Positions 8,318 through 14,530 of a DNA stretch of 14,569 nt are shown here, in pieces. Numbering within the stretch: position 1 is the stretch's first letter; each line of letters starts with the position of its first letter. The notes beneath the pieces were generated by a model. It had not been told where the DNA came from. It did no database searches and saw only the letters and a program-made list of their open reading frames with translations. The DNA is taken from the NCBI GenBank assembly GCA_945871045.1, contig CAMBUC010000018.1:1-14569 (forward strand), given 5' to 3'. Both the position numbers and the translations under genes were made by a program. This DNA comes from an uncultured bacterium (GTDB lineage Bacteria > Bacillota > Clostridia > Lachnospirales > Lachnospiraceae).

Positions 8318-8523
8318 GCCTCAATCTGAGCCTCTTCACCGTTAAATGAAAACGTATCACCGGGATGAAGTTTTTTTCCACGCTGATATTCCACTTGTCC
8401 ATTTACCATCACTTGTCCATCCTGAATCATGACCTTTGCTTCTACACCGGAACTGACCATTCCTGCCAATTTTAATGCTTGTCCGAGTTTTATGTATTCG
8501 TCTTTGATTTTGATATAATTCAT
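8314..8523 (-). CDS. yaaA: S4-domain RNA-binding protein, YaaA family
   Basis: A 69-residue protein made almost wholly of one S4 RNA-binding fold. The core is GQALKLAGMVSSGVEAKVMI followed by DGQVMVNGQVEYQRGKKLHPGD, with the typical lysine/arginine-rich turn. The usual length for this family is about 70 residues. The B. subtilis homologue sits in the same dnaN-recF slot and has been linked to assembly of the large ribosomal subunit. The upstream ATG at 8535 has no ribosome site, whereas GGAG (8530-8533) lies 6 bases before the ATG at 8523, so the shorter start is chosen. The stop overlaps the recF start. The exact RNA target cannot be read from the sequence. Confidence 0.92.
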   Translation of the reverse strand: MNYIKIKDEYIKLGQALKLAGMVSSGVEAKVMIQDGQVMVNGQVEYQRGKKLHPGDTFSFNGEEAQIEA

Positions 8524-8546
8524 AATGTTCTCCATTCGTTTTATTC

Positions 8547-8580
8547 TTCAGAACCCAGCTCGATTCCGCTTTGCTCTGAA
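8547..8580 (-). repeat. 34-base hairpin repeat between dnaN and the S4 gene
   Basis: On the minus strand this begins TTCAGAGC and ends GTTCTGAA, which pair except for one position. The interior reads AAAGCGGAATCGAGCTGG. The same boundary words (TTCAGAGC at the start, GCGGAATCGAG and TCTGAA at the end) occur at the two ends of the larger element at 2564-2709, on the opposite strand. It looks like a short version lacking the inner foldback. It starts 3 bases after the dnaN stop, ends about 23 bases before the S4 start codon, and has no T tract, so it is not a classical terminator. Confidence 0.6.
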
Positions 8581-8583
8581 AAA

Positions 8584-9690
8584 TTACACATTGTTGAAAT
8601 TAACCGGAAGGATCAGATAAATAAACTGATTATCATCATCTCTGATAAAACAGGGCGCTTTCGGGTTTACCATATAAAGGCTTACTTCTTCTTCATCGAT
8701 GACGCGAAGCGCATCGATGAAGAATTTTGGATTAAATCCGATCAAAATGTCTTTGCCGGTTTTCTCAATATCAATCTCTTCATTCATGGATCCGATAAAT
8801 GAATTAATCTTTAATTCCATAACGCCATCCTGAATGTTCATAATGATCGGTTTTTTATCTCCTTCTTTTACAAGAAGAGTAGCACGATCGATACAGTCCA
8901 ACAACTCGCGTTTATTGATCTTGACTTTTGTCTCATAATCAGTAGAGAGCATCTGATCGATCTTAAAATATTCTCCCTCGATCAAACGGGAAACAACAGT
9001 TGTATTTAAAAACTCAAAAACAATATGGTTTGATGTGATAAAAATCGTTACATCATCATCTACTGATCCGGGAAGAATCTTACTGATCTCATTTAATGTC
9101 TTTCCGGGTACAACCACCTTTTTATTTGCATAGTGATCTTTCAATTCAATATTTCGAATTGAAATTCGATGTCCGTCAAGAGAAACGACTTTTAACTGAT
9201 TTTCGTTGATCTCAAACAACTCACCAGTCATCAGACGATTATTATCGTTATCTGCTATGGAGAAGATCGTCTGACGGATCACTTCTTTTAATGTGAACTG
9301 TGAAATTGAGATGGGATCATTTCTCTCAATGTAAGGCAAATAAGAAAAATCTTCTCCGGATTTTCCAATAATATTAAATTTTGCTTTTTCACATGTGATG
9401 ACAGTTTTAAAAGATACGTCTGTTTCAATTACAACTTCGTTATCAGGAAGTTTTCTTACGATCTCTGAAAAGATCTTTGCATCCAAGGCGATGATTCCGT
9501 TTTCAACGATCTCTCCATCAATGATCGTTTCAATACCAATTTCCATATCATTTGCGATCAACTTAATTTCATCGGAAGATGCATCGATCAGGATACATTC
9601 TAAGATCGCCATAGTTGTTCTTGTGGGAACCGCTTTGGATACAATGTTAACTCCTTGTAATAAATTTGATTTAGAACAGATCAATTTCAT
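8584..9690 (-). CDS. dnaN: DNA polymerase III beta subunit (sliding clamp)
   Basis: The processivity clamp: a homodimeric ring that slides on DNA and tethers the replicative polymerase and many repair proteins. The 368 residues match the family length and divide into three similar domains of about 120 residues. Recognisable segments include the start MKLICSKSNLLQGVNIVSKAV, the mid-domain TGELFEINENQLKVVSLDGHR region, PGKTLNEISKIL, and the C-terminal LILPVNFNNV strand near the protein-binding pocket. The clamp has no catalytic residues. AAAGGAG lies about 12 bases before the ATG, which is long but the best site available. The gene follows dnaA across a 187-base gap that looks like part of oriC. 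Whether it has its own promoter is unclear: I could not find a convincing one there. Confidence 0.98.
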   Translation of the reverse strand: MKLICSKSNLLQGVNIVSKAVPTRTTMAILECILIDASSDEIKLIANDMEIGIETIIDGEIVENGIIALDAKIFSEIVRKLPDNEVVIETDVSFKTVITCEKAKFNIIGKSGEDFSYLPYIERNDPISISQFTLKEVIRQTIFSIADNDNNRLMTGELFEINENQLKVVSLDGHRISIRNIELKDHYANKKVVVPGKTLNEISKILPGSVDDDVTIFITSNHIVFEFLNTTVVSRLIEGEYFKIDQMLSTDYETKVKINKRELLDCIDRATLLVKEGDKKPIIMNIQDGVMELKINSFIGSMNEEIDIEKTGKDILIGFNPKFFIDALRVIDEEEVSLYMVNPKAPCFIRDDDNQFIYLILPVNFNNV

Positions 9691-9719
9691 GGTGAGTGAA
9701 AACTCCTTTCCGGTTTTGC

Positions 9720-9741
9720 ATATAAAATATAATATAAAAAA
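9720..9741. other. AT-only stretch, likely DNA unwinding element of oriC
   Basis: Twenty-two consecutive A/T bases with TATA-type steps lie on the dnaN side of a DnaA box. In the B. subtilis origin the corresponding place, between dnaA and dnaN, is where the strands first open. Here the order on the minus strand is box, GCCT spacer, period-6 trio-like repeat, then this stretch, the same arrangement. Confidence 0.6.
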
Positions 9742-9744
9742 CTT

Positions 9745-9762
9745 TCGTAGTCTTAATCTTAA
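9745..9762 (-). promoter_or_regulatory. DnaA-trio-like repeat of the origin-opening unit
   Basis: Read on the minus strand from the box outward, the bases are TTAAGA, TTAAGA, CTACGA: a period-6 repeat with TTA, TTA, CTA at the start of each unit. The opposite strand then carries AAT/AAT/GAT read 3' to 5', the form of the trinucleotide that DnaA filaments grip when opening B. subtilis oriC. Here the trios alternate with another triplet instead of being contiguous, so the match is suggestive only. Confidence 0.45.
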
Positions 9763-9766
9763 AGGC

Positions 9767-9783
9767 TGTGAATAAGTGAATAA
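9767..9783 (-). promoter_or_regulatory. Pair of DnaA boxes in the dnaA-dnaN gap
   Basis: TTATTCACA (9767-9775, minus strand) is a standard variant of the TTATNCACA box. It abuts TTATTCACT (9775-9783), which differs at the last base. Both point toward the trio-like repeat and AT stretch. A third near-match, TAATCCACA (9872-9880), overlaps the dnaA stop codon. Confidence 0.7.
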
Positions 9784-9877
9784 TCCGTGAAACGCTGTTA
9801 AACCTTAGGTTTCACATGAAAAATAATTCAAAAACAGCAGTGAAAAGACTGAGGATTAGGTATTGATAGCTTGTGGA

Positions 9878-11224
9878 TTAATTCGGGTTAATCTTTTTCT
9901 TTATAACCTCAATCTGGTTTTTCATAGTTTCATTATTTTGAATTTCAGCTTCTACACGTTTAATACCGTGGATAACTGTGGAATGATCTCTTCCTCCCAG
10001 AAAGGATCCAATGGCGTCTTGAGAAGCGCCGGTCATTGTTTTTGCCAGATACATTGCGATCATACGAGGCTTTGCAATCTCGTTGGTACGGCTCTTGGAC
10101 AAAATCTGGTCCATAGAGATCTGGAAATGATCACATACGATCTCAACGATCAACTGAAGCGTGATCTCCTGGGGCTTATCGGGATTGATCATATTTTGAA
10201 GTTCATGGGTAGCAACTTCCATAGTGATCTCATTTCCGGTCAGTCTTCGAAATGCGATCAACTTATTTAATGCGCCTTCCAGTTCACGGATATTGGATTT
10301 TATATTAGTGGCAATATAGTTTAGGATCTCATTATCCAGCGTAACACCTTCTTGATCCTGTTTCTTTCTGAGAATTGCCATACGGGTTTCATAATCGGGT
10401 GATCCGATATCGGCCATAAGCCCCCACTCAAATCTGGAACGGATCCGCTCCTCTAAAGTCTCCATGTCTTTGGGTGGCTTATCGGATGTAAGGATGATCT
10501 GTTTTCCTGCACTGTGAAGTTCATTGAATGTGTGGAAAAATTCTTCCTGTGTACTTTCTTTTCCTATAATAAATTGTACGTCATCGATCATCAGCACATC
10601 TACAGTGCGGTATTTTTCACGAAGTTTTGTCATTGCATTGGCATTACCGGAACGGATAGAATCAATCACCTCGTTGGTAAATACTTCAGAAGTGACATAA
10701 AGAACACGGGCATCCGGGTTTTGTTCTAATATGAAGTTACCGATGGAATGCATAAGATGCGTTTTGCCAAGTCCCGGACCTCCATATATATAGAGAGGAT
10801 TGTAAGTATCTCCGGGAGATTCTGCTACAGCAAGAGAAGCAGAATGTGCAAAGCGGTTGTTTCCACCAACAACGAAACGATCAAAGGTATAGTTTAAATT
10901 TAAACCGGATCGATCCAGAACTTCTGTAGGAGACATGGCCCGTGCAGTTTTCGGTCTCATTTTCTTTAATTGTTCTGTCTCCATAAAGACGATCTCATAA
11001 TTTTTTCCAGTCAGTTCTTCGATCACAACACTCAGTGGTTTTGAGTATTTTTTGGCTATATAACTTGCTGTGATCTGTTCTTCGCAAGGGATATAAAGCG
11101 TATTATTTTCAATATGATCGATCTTTAAGGGAGCGATCCATGACTTAAAAGCCAGATCAGAAAGATCAAACTCTGTTTTTAATGTGAGTAAAATTTCTTC
11201 CCATTTTTGTTCGATTGCTTCCAT
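9878..11224 (-). CDS. dnaA: Chromosomal replication initiator protein DnaA
   Basis: AAA+ ATPase that binds DnaA boxes, forms a filament and opens the origin so the helicase can load. Domain I (residues 1-80) is a KH-like interaction domain and domain II is a very short linker. Domain III holds Walker A GGPGLGKTH (148-156), Walker B LMIDD (211-215), sensor 1 ILTSD (244-248) and an arginine-rich RIRSRFEWG stretch (260-268) that includes the finger. Domain IV (about 350-448) ends in the helix-turn-helix with the family signature GGRDHSTVIHGIKR (410-423). The 448-residue length is normal for Firmicutes. The start is the first ATG; its ribosome site is weak (AGGTAC repeats). A promoter at 11365-11393 reads toward it and a DnaA box lies in its leader, consistent with self-control. 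Confidence 0.98.
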   Translation of the reverse strand: MEAIEQKWEEILLTLKTEFDLSDLAFKSWIAPLKIDHIENNTLYIPCEEQITASYIAKKYSKPLSVVIEELTGKNYEIVFMETEQLKKMRPKTARAMSPTEVLDRSGLNLNYTFDRFVVGGNNRFAHSASLAVAESPGDTYNPLYIYGGPGLGKTHLMHSIGNFILEQNPDARVLYVTSEVFTNEVIDSIRSGNANAMTKLREKYRTVDVLMIDDVQFIIGKESTQEEFFHTFNELHSAGKQIILTSDKPPKDMETLEERIRSRFEWGLMADIGSPDYETRMAILRKKQDQEGVTLDNEILNYIATNIKSNIRELEGALNKLIAFRRLTGNEITMEVATHELQNMINPDKPQEITLQLIVEIVCDHFQISMDQILSKSRTNEIAKPRMIAMYLAKTMTGASQDAIGSFLGGRDHSTVIHGIKRVEAEIQNNETMKNQIEVIKKKINPN

Positions 11225-11268
11225 AACTATATCGTACCTGTACCTTATTTATAATAGTGATGCTTTTC

Positions 11269-11302
11269 TGTGAATAACCCTAAAAAACATTCATGTGAAT
11301 AC
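11269..11302 (-). promoter_or_regulatory. DnaA box plus near-match in the dnaA leader
   Basis: TTATTCACA on the minus strand at 11269-11277 is a consensus-type box. GTATTCACA at 11294-11302 differs at the first base. Both lie between the predicted dnaA promoter and its start codon, where bound DnaA could block its own transcription. Confidence 0.65.
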
Positions 11303-11364
11303 ATTTACCGCCTTCTATCGCCTTTTAAGCAGGCCTAGGGCATAATATCGCATACTTATCTAAT

Positions 11365-11393
11365 ATAATAAACTAAATGCGCAAAATTATCAA
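11365..11393 (-). promoter_or_regulatory. dnaA: Predicted dnaA promoter
   Basis: On the minus strand, -35 TTGATA (11393-11388) and -10 TATTAT (11370-11365) are separated by exactly 17 bases. Each matches 5 of 6 consensus positions of the housekeeping sigma factor. Transcription would begin near 11358, giving a leader of about 130 bases that contains a DnaA box. Confidence 0.65.
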
Positions 11394-11434
11394 TCAAAAA
11401 AATATCAACGCCAGTTCACATAAAATAATCAACA

Positions 11435-11487
11435 TTATCCACAAGTTATCCACAAAAAATGTGGATTGTTTATAAAAATGTGAATAA
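11435..11487. promoter_or_regulatory. DnaA box cluster upstream of rpmH
   Basis: Two perfect TTATCCACA boxes on the plus strand (11435-11443 and 11446-11454) start 11 bases apart, about one helical turn. On the minus strand, TTATTCACA lies at 11479-11487 and the weaker CAATCCACA at 11460-11468, so the boxes face each other across an AT-rich centre. This is the strongest DnaA-binding signature in the window. Confidence 0.85.
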
Positions 11488-11529
11488 CTGTGTAAAAAAA
11501 TATAAAAATGAAAAAAGAATAGATATTTC

Positions 11530-11557
11530 TTGACTTTCCGGGCTTTTTTGGTATAAT
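11530..11557 (+). promoter_or_regulatory. rpmH: Predicted rpmH promoter
   Basis: TTGACT (11530-11535) and a perfect TATAAT (11552-11557) are separated by 16 bases. A TG one base before the -10 makes it an extended -10 promoter. It lies 45 bases downstream of the DnaA box cluster, so DnaA or origin activity may influence it. Confidence 0.8.
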
Positions 11558-11600
11558 GATAAGCGACGCTTTTATTATTAATAAAGGAGGTGTATTTTTC

Positions 11601-11735
11601 ATGAAGATGACATTTCAGCCGAAAAAGAGACAGAGATCTAAAGTTCACGGTTTTCGTAAAAGAATGAGTACTGCAGGCGGAAGAAAAGTATTAGCTGCAA
11701 GAAGATTAAAAGGAAGAAAGAAATTATCAGCATAG
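11601..11735 (+). CDS. rpmH: 50S ribosomal protein L34
   Basis: A 44-residue, very basic protein that binds 23S rRNA in the large ribosomal subunit. It begins MKMTFQPKKRQRSKVHGFRK and continues RMSTAGGRKVLAARRLKGRKKLSA, the classic L34 pattern: an aromatic/Pro N-terminus, then HGFRxRM and a long Arg/Lys helix. The length is the usual 44. AAAGGAGG (11583-11590) lies 10 bases before the ATG. It is the first gene right of the origin, with a strong promoter, which suits a high-demand ribosomal gene. It ends in tandem stops, TAG then TAA. Confidence 0.97.
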   Translation: MKMTFQPKKRQRSKVHGFRKRMSTAGGRKVLAARRLKGRKKLSA

Positions 11736-11748
11736 TAATATAGCGCAG

Positions 11749-11781
11749 GACCACATTTTTTGTGGTCTTTCTTCTTTTCTT
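11749..11781 (+). terminator. Terminator or attenuator between rpmH and rnpA
   Basis: A perfect 7-bp stem, GACCACA (11749-11755) with TGTGGTC (11761-11767), has a T5 loop and is followed by a T-rich tract (11768-11781). It lies 13 bases after the rpmH stop and before rnpA. It probably lets most transcripts stop after L34 and a fraction read on, matching the much lower need for RNase P protein. Confidence 0.75.
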
Positions 11782-11807
11782 GGAAAAAATTAAACGAGGA
11801 AACGTGC

Positions 11808-12179
11808 ATGAGATTTTCAGAATCATTGAAAAGATATAAGGATTTTCAACATGTATATAATAATGGAAGATCCTACGCAAACCGATATTTGGTAATGTAC
11901 GTGTTAAAAAATGGGACAGAGTATAATCGTCTGGGTATCTCTGTCAGCAAAAAAGTTGGAAACAGCGTAGTAAGACACCGTCTCACCAGACTGATCAGAG
12001 AGGTGTATCGATTACAGGAAGACACATTTAATAGTGGTTTAGATGTGGTAGTCATTGCAAGAGTGTCTGCAAAAGACATTTCCTATCATCAGGTGGAGAG
12101 TTCGCTGCTCCATCTTGCAAATCTTCATCATATTTTAAAGAAAGACGAATATGAAAAAAATACTATTGTATCTGATTAA
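11808..12179 (+). CDS. rnpA: Ribonuclease P protein component
   Basis: Protein cofactor of RNase P; it helps the catalytic RNA bind precursor tRNA and remove the 5' leader. The 123 residues match the family. The family signature is present as SKKVGNSVVRHRLTRLIREVYR (positions about 47-68), the basic RNR helix that contacts the RNA. The N-terminus RFSESLKRYKDFQHVYNNGRS contains the aromatic residues of the leader-binding cleft. The open frame extends farther upstream through the rpmH terminator, but GAGG at 11796-11799 and family length favour the ATG at 11808. Its last 29 bases overlap yidD, as is common in this cluster. Confidence 0.96.
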   Translation: MRFSESLKRYKDFQHVYNNGRSYANRYLVMYVLKNGTEYNRLGISVSKKVGNSVVRHRLTRLIREVYRLQEDTFNSGLDVVVIARVSAKDISYHQVESSLLHLANLHHILKKDEYEKNTIVSD

Positions 12180-12411
12180 ATTTTATCAGAAAAATATCTC
12201 CCCGTATAAAGGGACAAAATGTCCGTATTTTCCATCCTGCTCAGCCTATGGTAAGGAAGCCATTGAAACACATGGTGCGATCATAGGGAGCGTCCTGGCA
12301 GCTTGGAGGATCCTGCGTTGCAATCCTTTTTCAAAGGGAGGTTATGATCCGGTTCCTGAAAAAATAGATATCGGGAACTTTTCTTGTAAATTTAGGAGGA
12401 AAAATCATTGA
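12151..12411 (+). CDS. yidD: Membrane protein insertion efficiency factor YidD
   Basis: A small membrane-associated protein thought to assist YidC in inserting proteins. The 86 residues carry the family marks: an amphipathic, Lys-rich N-terminus (KKILLYLIKFYQKNISP), CPYFPSCSAYGKEAI with its paired cysteines (about residues 24-38), and the highly conserved RCNPFSKGGYDPVP (about 56-69). The start lies inside the end of rnpA, and the ribosome site there (AAAGAAAG) is weak, so coupling to rnpA translation is likely. The stop TGA overlaps the TTG start of yidC. Confidence 0.95.
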   Translation: MKKILLYLIKFYQKNISPYKGTKCPYFPSCSAYGKEAIETHGAIIGSVLAAWRILRCNPFSKGGYDPVPEKIDIGNFSCKFRRKNH

Positions 12412-13688
12412 CTGACATTATTTTGACGCAATATGAAGGTGCGATTCTCGGCCCTATTGCTAAATTACTGGGATGGATCATGAACGGCGTGTATCTGTTC
12501 CTTTCCAAAATGGGTATTGAAAACATTGGTTTGTCAATTATTGTACTTACGATTTTGATCTATACCTGTATGCTTCCTTTGACATTTAAACAGCAGAAGT
12601 TTTCTATTATGTCAAAGATGATGAACCCTGAACTTGAAGTAATTAAAAAGAAATATCAGGGAAAAACCGATCAGGAGTCTCAGTTAAAAATGACAGAAGA
12701 GACTCAGATGGTATATGGAAAATATGGTGTATCTCCCGCCGGAAGTTGTTTACAACTTTTGATCCAGATGCCGATCTTATTTGCACTTTATCGTGTGTTC
12801 TATAATGTACCTGCTTATGTTACAAGTGTAAAGAATGTATTTACTCCCCTTGTAGATGGTATTATGGCTACACCCGGTTATGCCGCAACGATGGATTCTT
12901 TAGTAGAGACATTAAAGTTGATGGTAAAGAATGCTGATTTTTCCGGTAGCAATGCTGCAAATTATATTATCGATGCACTTTACAGCATGAATGTTGCCGG
13001 ATGGGATACTTTACGTGAGAGTTTTCCTACTCTGACTTCTACCATCGGCAGTGTTCAGGAAGAGTTAAATCATTTGAATTATTTCCTTGGACTGAATATT
13101 TCAAACTCACCGCTGCACATCATTACTACTTCTTTTAAAGCAGGAAGTTACCTGATGATCCTTGGTGCGATCCTCATTCCTTTATTCTCTTATCTGACGC
13201 AGGTACTTAATATTAAGTTAATGCCTCAGCAGGATGCAGGCGGAAATGACCAGATGGCCCAGCAGATGAAGACAATGAATAAAACAATGCCTTTGTTTTC
13301 ATTGGTATTCTGTTTTACTGTTCCTGTTGGTCTTGGAATTTACTGGATCGCAAGTGCACTTGTTCGTTGTGTTCAGCAGATTGTGATCAATAAGTATCTG
13401 GAAAAGATGGATGTGGACGCTGTTCTGGAAAAGAACATGGAAAAAGCCGAGCGAAAGGTAGAGAAGCGCCGTGAAAAGATGGGCGTTTATCAGAGTCAGA
13501 TCTACAATGCAGCCAGTATGAGTACAAAGCGTGAGACAAATCTGAACAATTCTATCTCTTCCGAGGAAAAGAACCGTAGAGTACAGAAAGCTTATGAGAC
13601 TGCTCAGATTGCCAAGAATGTAAATCCGAACAGTTTAACAGCAAAAGCAAACTTAGTAAAAGAATTTAATGAGAAGAATAATAAATAG
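12408..13688 (+). CDS. yidC: Membrane protein insertase YidC (Oxa1 family)
   Basis: Membrane insertase that helps proteins enter and fold in the cytoplasmic membrane, alone or with SecYEG. The start is TTG at 12408, preceded by AGGAGG with 8 bases between; it overlaps the yidD stop as TTGA. Hydrophobic segments lie near residues 40-58, 112-133, 245-265 and 292-325. Between the first two is the cytosolic loop with KMMNPELEVIKKKYQGK, and SPAGSCLQLLIQMPILFALYRVF (109-131) is a family hallmark. At 426 residues it is long for a Gram-positive YidC, owing to about 100 extra residues (about 140-240) and a basic, Lys/Arg-rich tail (330-426) suited to ribosome contact. No lipoprotein signal or lipobox is seen, unlike SpoIIIJ. 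The position of the groove arginine holds Tyr52. Confidence 0.95.
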   Translation: MTDIILTQYEGAILGPIAKLLGWIMNGVYLFLSKMGIENIGLSIIVLTILIYTCMLPLTFKQQKFSIMSKMMNPELEVIKKKYQGKTDQESQLKMTEETQMVYGKYGVSPAGSCLQLLIQMPILFALYRVFYNVPAYVTSVKNVFTPLVDGIMATPGYAATMDSLVETLKLMVKNADFSGSNAANYIIDALYSMNVAGWDTLRESFPTLTSTIGSVQEELNHLNYFLGLNISNSPLHIITTSFKAGSYLMILGAILIPLFSYLTQVLNIKLMPQQDAGGNDQMAQQMKTMNKTMPLFSLVFCFTVPVGLGIYWIASALVRCVQQIVINKYLEKMDVDAVLEKNMEKAERKVEKRREKMGVYQSQIYNAASMSTKRETNLNNSISSEEKNRRVQKAYETAQIAKNVNPNSLTAKANLVKEFNEKNNK

Positions 13689-13699
13689 GGGGAAGGAAC

Positions 13700-14467
13700 A
13701 TGGATTTTATTGAAGTAAAAGCAAAAACAATCGATGATGCAATTACGGATGCGCTTGTTCAGTTAGGAATCACAAGTGATCAGTTGGATTATGAAGTAAT
13801 TGAAAAAGGAAGTGCAGGTATTTTAGGACTTGGTCGTAAGGATGCAGTGATCAGAGCCCGTAAAAAGATTGTTGTTCCTGAGAAGAAGGTAGAGCCTGTT
13901 GTAGAGAAAAAAGCAGAGATTCCTGTAGAAAAGAAGGTAGAAAAGCCGGTTGTTGTAAAAGAAGAGAAAACGGTTGAAAAAACTTCAGTTCATGTAGATT
14001 TTTCTACTTTAGAAAAAAATGTAAAAGAATTTTTAACTCAGGTCTTTGCTGCAATGCAGATTGAAGTTGAGATCATCACAAATGTAGATGAAGATAATAA
14101 AGTGATTGAGGTAGAGTTCAAAGGACCTGATATGGGAATGCTGATCGGTAAGCGCGGACAGACACTTGATTCTTTACAGTATTTAACGAATCTTGCTGTG
14201 AATAAGCAGTCTGATAGTTATGTAAAAGTGAAACTTGATACTGAGGATTATCGTAAGAGAAGAAAAGAAACTCTTGAGAATCTTGCAAAGAATATTGCTT
14301 ACAAGGTAAAGCGCACGAAACGCCCGGTTTCTTTAGAGCCTATGAATCCTTTTGAGCGTAGAGTGATCCATTCAGCACTTCAGAATGACAGATATGTTTC
14401 TACACATAGTGAGGGTGAAGAGCCCTACAGACATGTTGTTGTTACTTTAAAAGATAATAGAAGATAG
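13700..14467 (+). CDS. jag: Jag/KhpB RNA-binding protein (Jag-N, KH and R3H domains)
   Basis: SpoIIIJ-associated protein, a cytosolic RNA-binding protein that in other Firmicutes partners KhpA and affects cell division and elongation. The N-terminal Jag domain (1-57) contains the EKGSAGILGLGRKDA motif. A charged linker of Val/Glu/Lys repeats (57-95) follows. The KH domain (about 97-175) carries the GKRG loop at 150-153 in MLIGKRGQTLDSLQ. The R3H domain (about 180-250) has Arg220 and His224 spaced as in the name motif, within NPFERRVIHSAL. The 255-residue length is typical with a long linker. A purine-rich GGGGGAAGG site precedes the ATG, 11 bases after yidC. The stop is a tandem TAG-TAA. Confidence 0.96.
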   Translation: MDFIEVKAKTIDDAITDALVQLGITSDQLDYEVIEKGSAGILGLGRKDAVIRARKKIVVPEKKVEPVVEKKAEIPVEKKVEKPVVVKEEKTVEKTSVHVDFSTLEKNVKEFLTQVFAAMQIEVEIITNVDEDNKVIEVEFKGPDMGMLIGKRGQTLDSLQYLTNLAVNKQSDSYVKVKLDTEDYRKRRKETLENLAKNIAYKVKRTKRPVSLEPMNPFERRVIHSALQNDRYVSTHSEGEEPYRHVVVTLKDNRR

Positions 14468-14493
14468 TAAAAGAGAAAAACATGTGTTATGAT

Positions 14494-14530
14494 AATCAGG
14501 TAGGTGATAAATTCATCTGCCTGATTTTTT
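14494..14530 (+). terminator. Intrinsic terminator after jag
   Basis: A 14-bp stem (14494-14507 with 14513-14526) including two G-U pairs closes a 5-base loop and runs into six T. It ends the rpmH-jag transcript. The last bases of the window (GAAAGG at 14555-14560) resemble a ribosome site for a gene beginning just outside; mnmE is usual in this place, but that is inference. Confidence 0.85.

Larger units (their letters stand above)
11225..11600. other. oriC region between dnaA and rpmH
   Basis: This gene-free 376-base stretch lies between the divergent dnaA and rpmH genes. It holds two clusters of DnaA boxes, the two outward promoters and AT-rich DNA on either side of the boxes (for example 11491-11520). 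Short open frames within it show no protein-like composition or ribosome sites. With the dnaA-dnaN gap it makes a two-part origin like that of B. subtilis. All intact genes on both sides point away from it. Confidence 0.85.

Noticed and set aside
8314..8535. Longer start of the S4 gene at 8535
   Set aside because: No ribosome site precedes it, while GGAG is properly spaced from the ATG at 8523.
9691..9877. Separate promoter for dnaN
   Set aside because: The A/T stretch offers several TATA-like -10 words but none with a matching -35 at 16-18 bases.
11394..11880. Minus-strand open frames in the origin and across rpmH/rnpA
   Set aside because: They are Phe/Leu/Ile/Tyr-rich products of AT-rich DNA, lack ribosome sites and lie antisense to rpmH and rnpA or over DnaA boxes.
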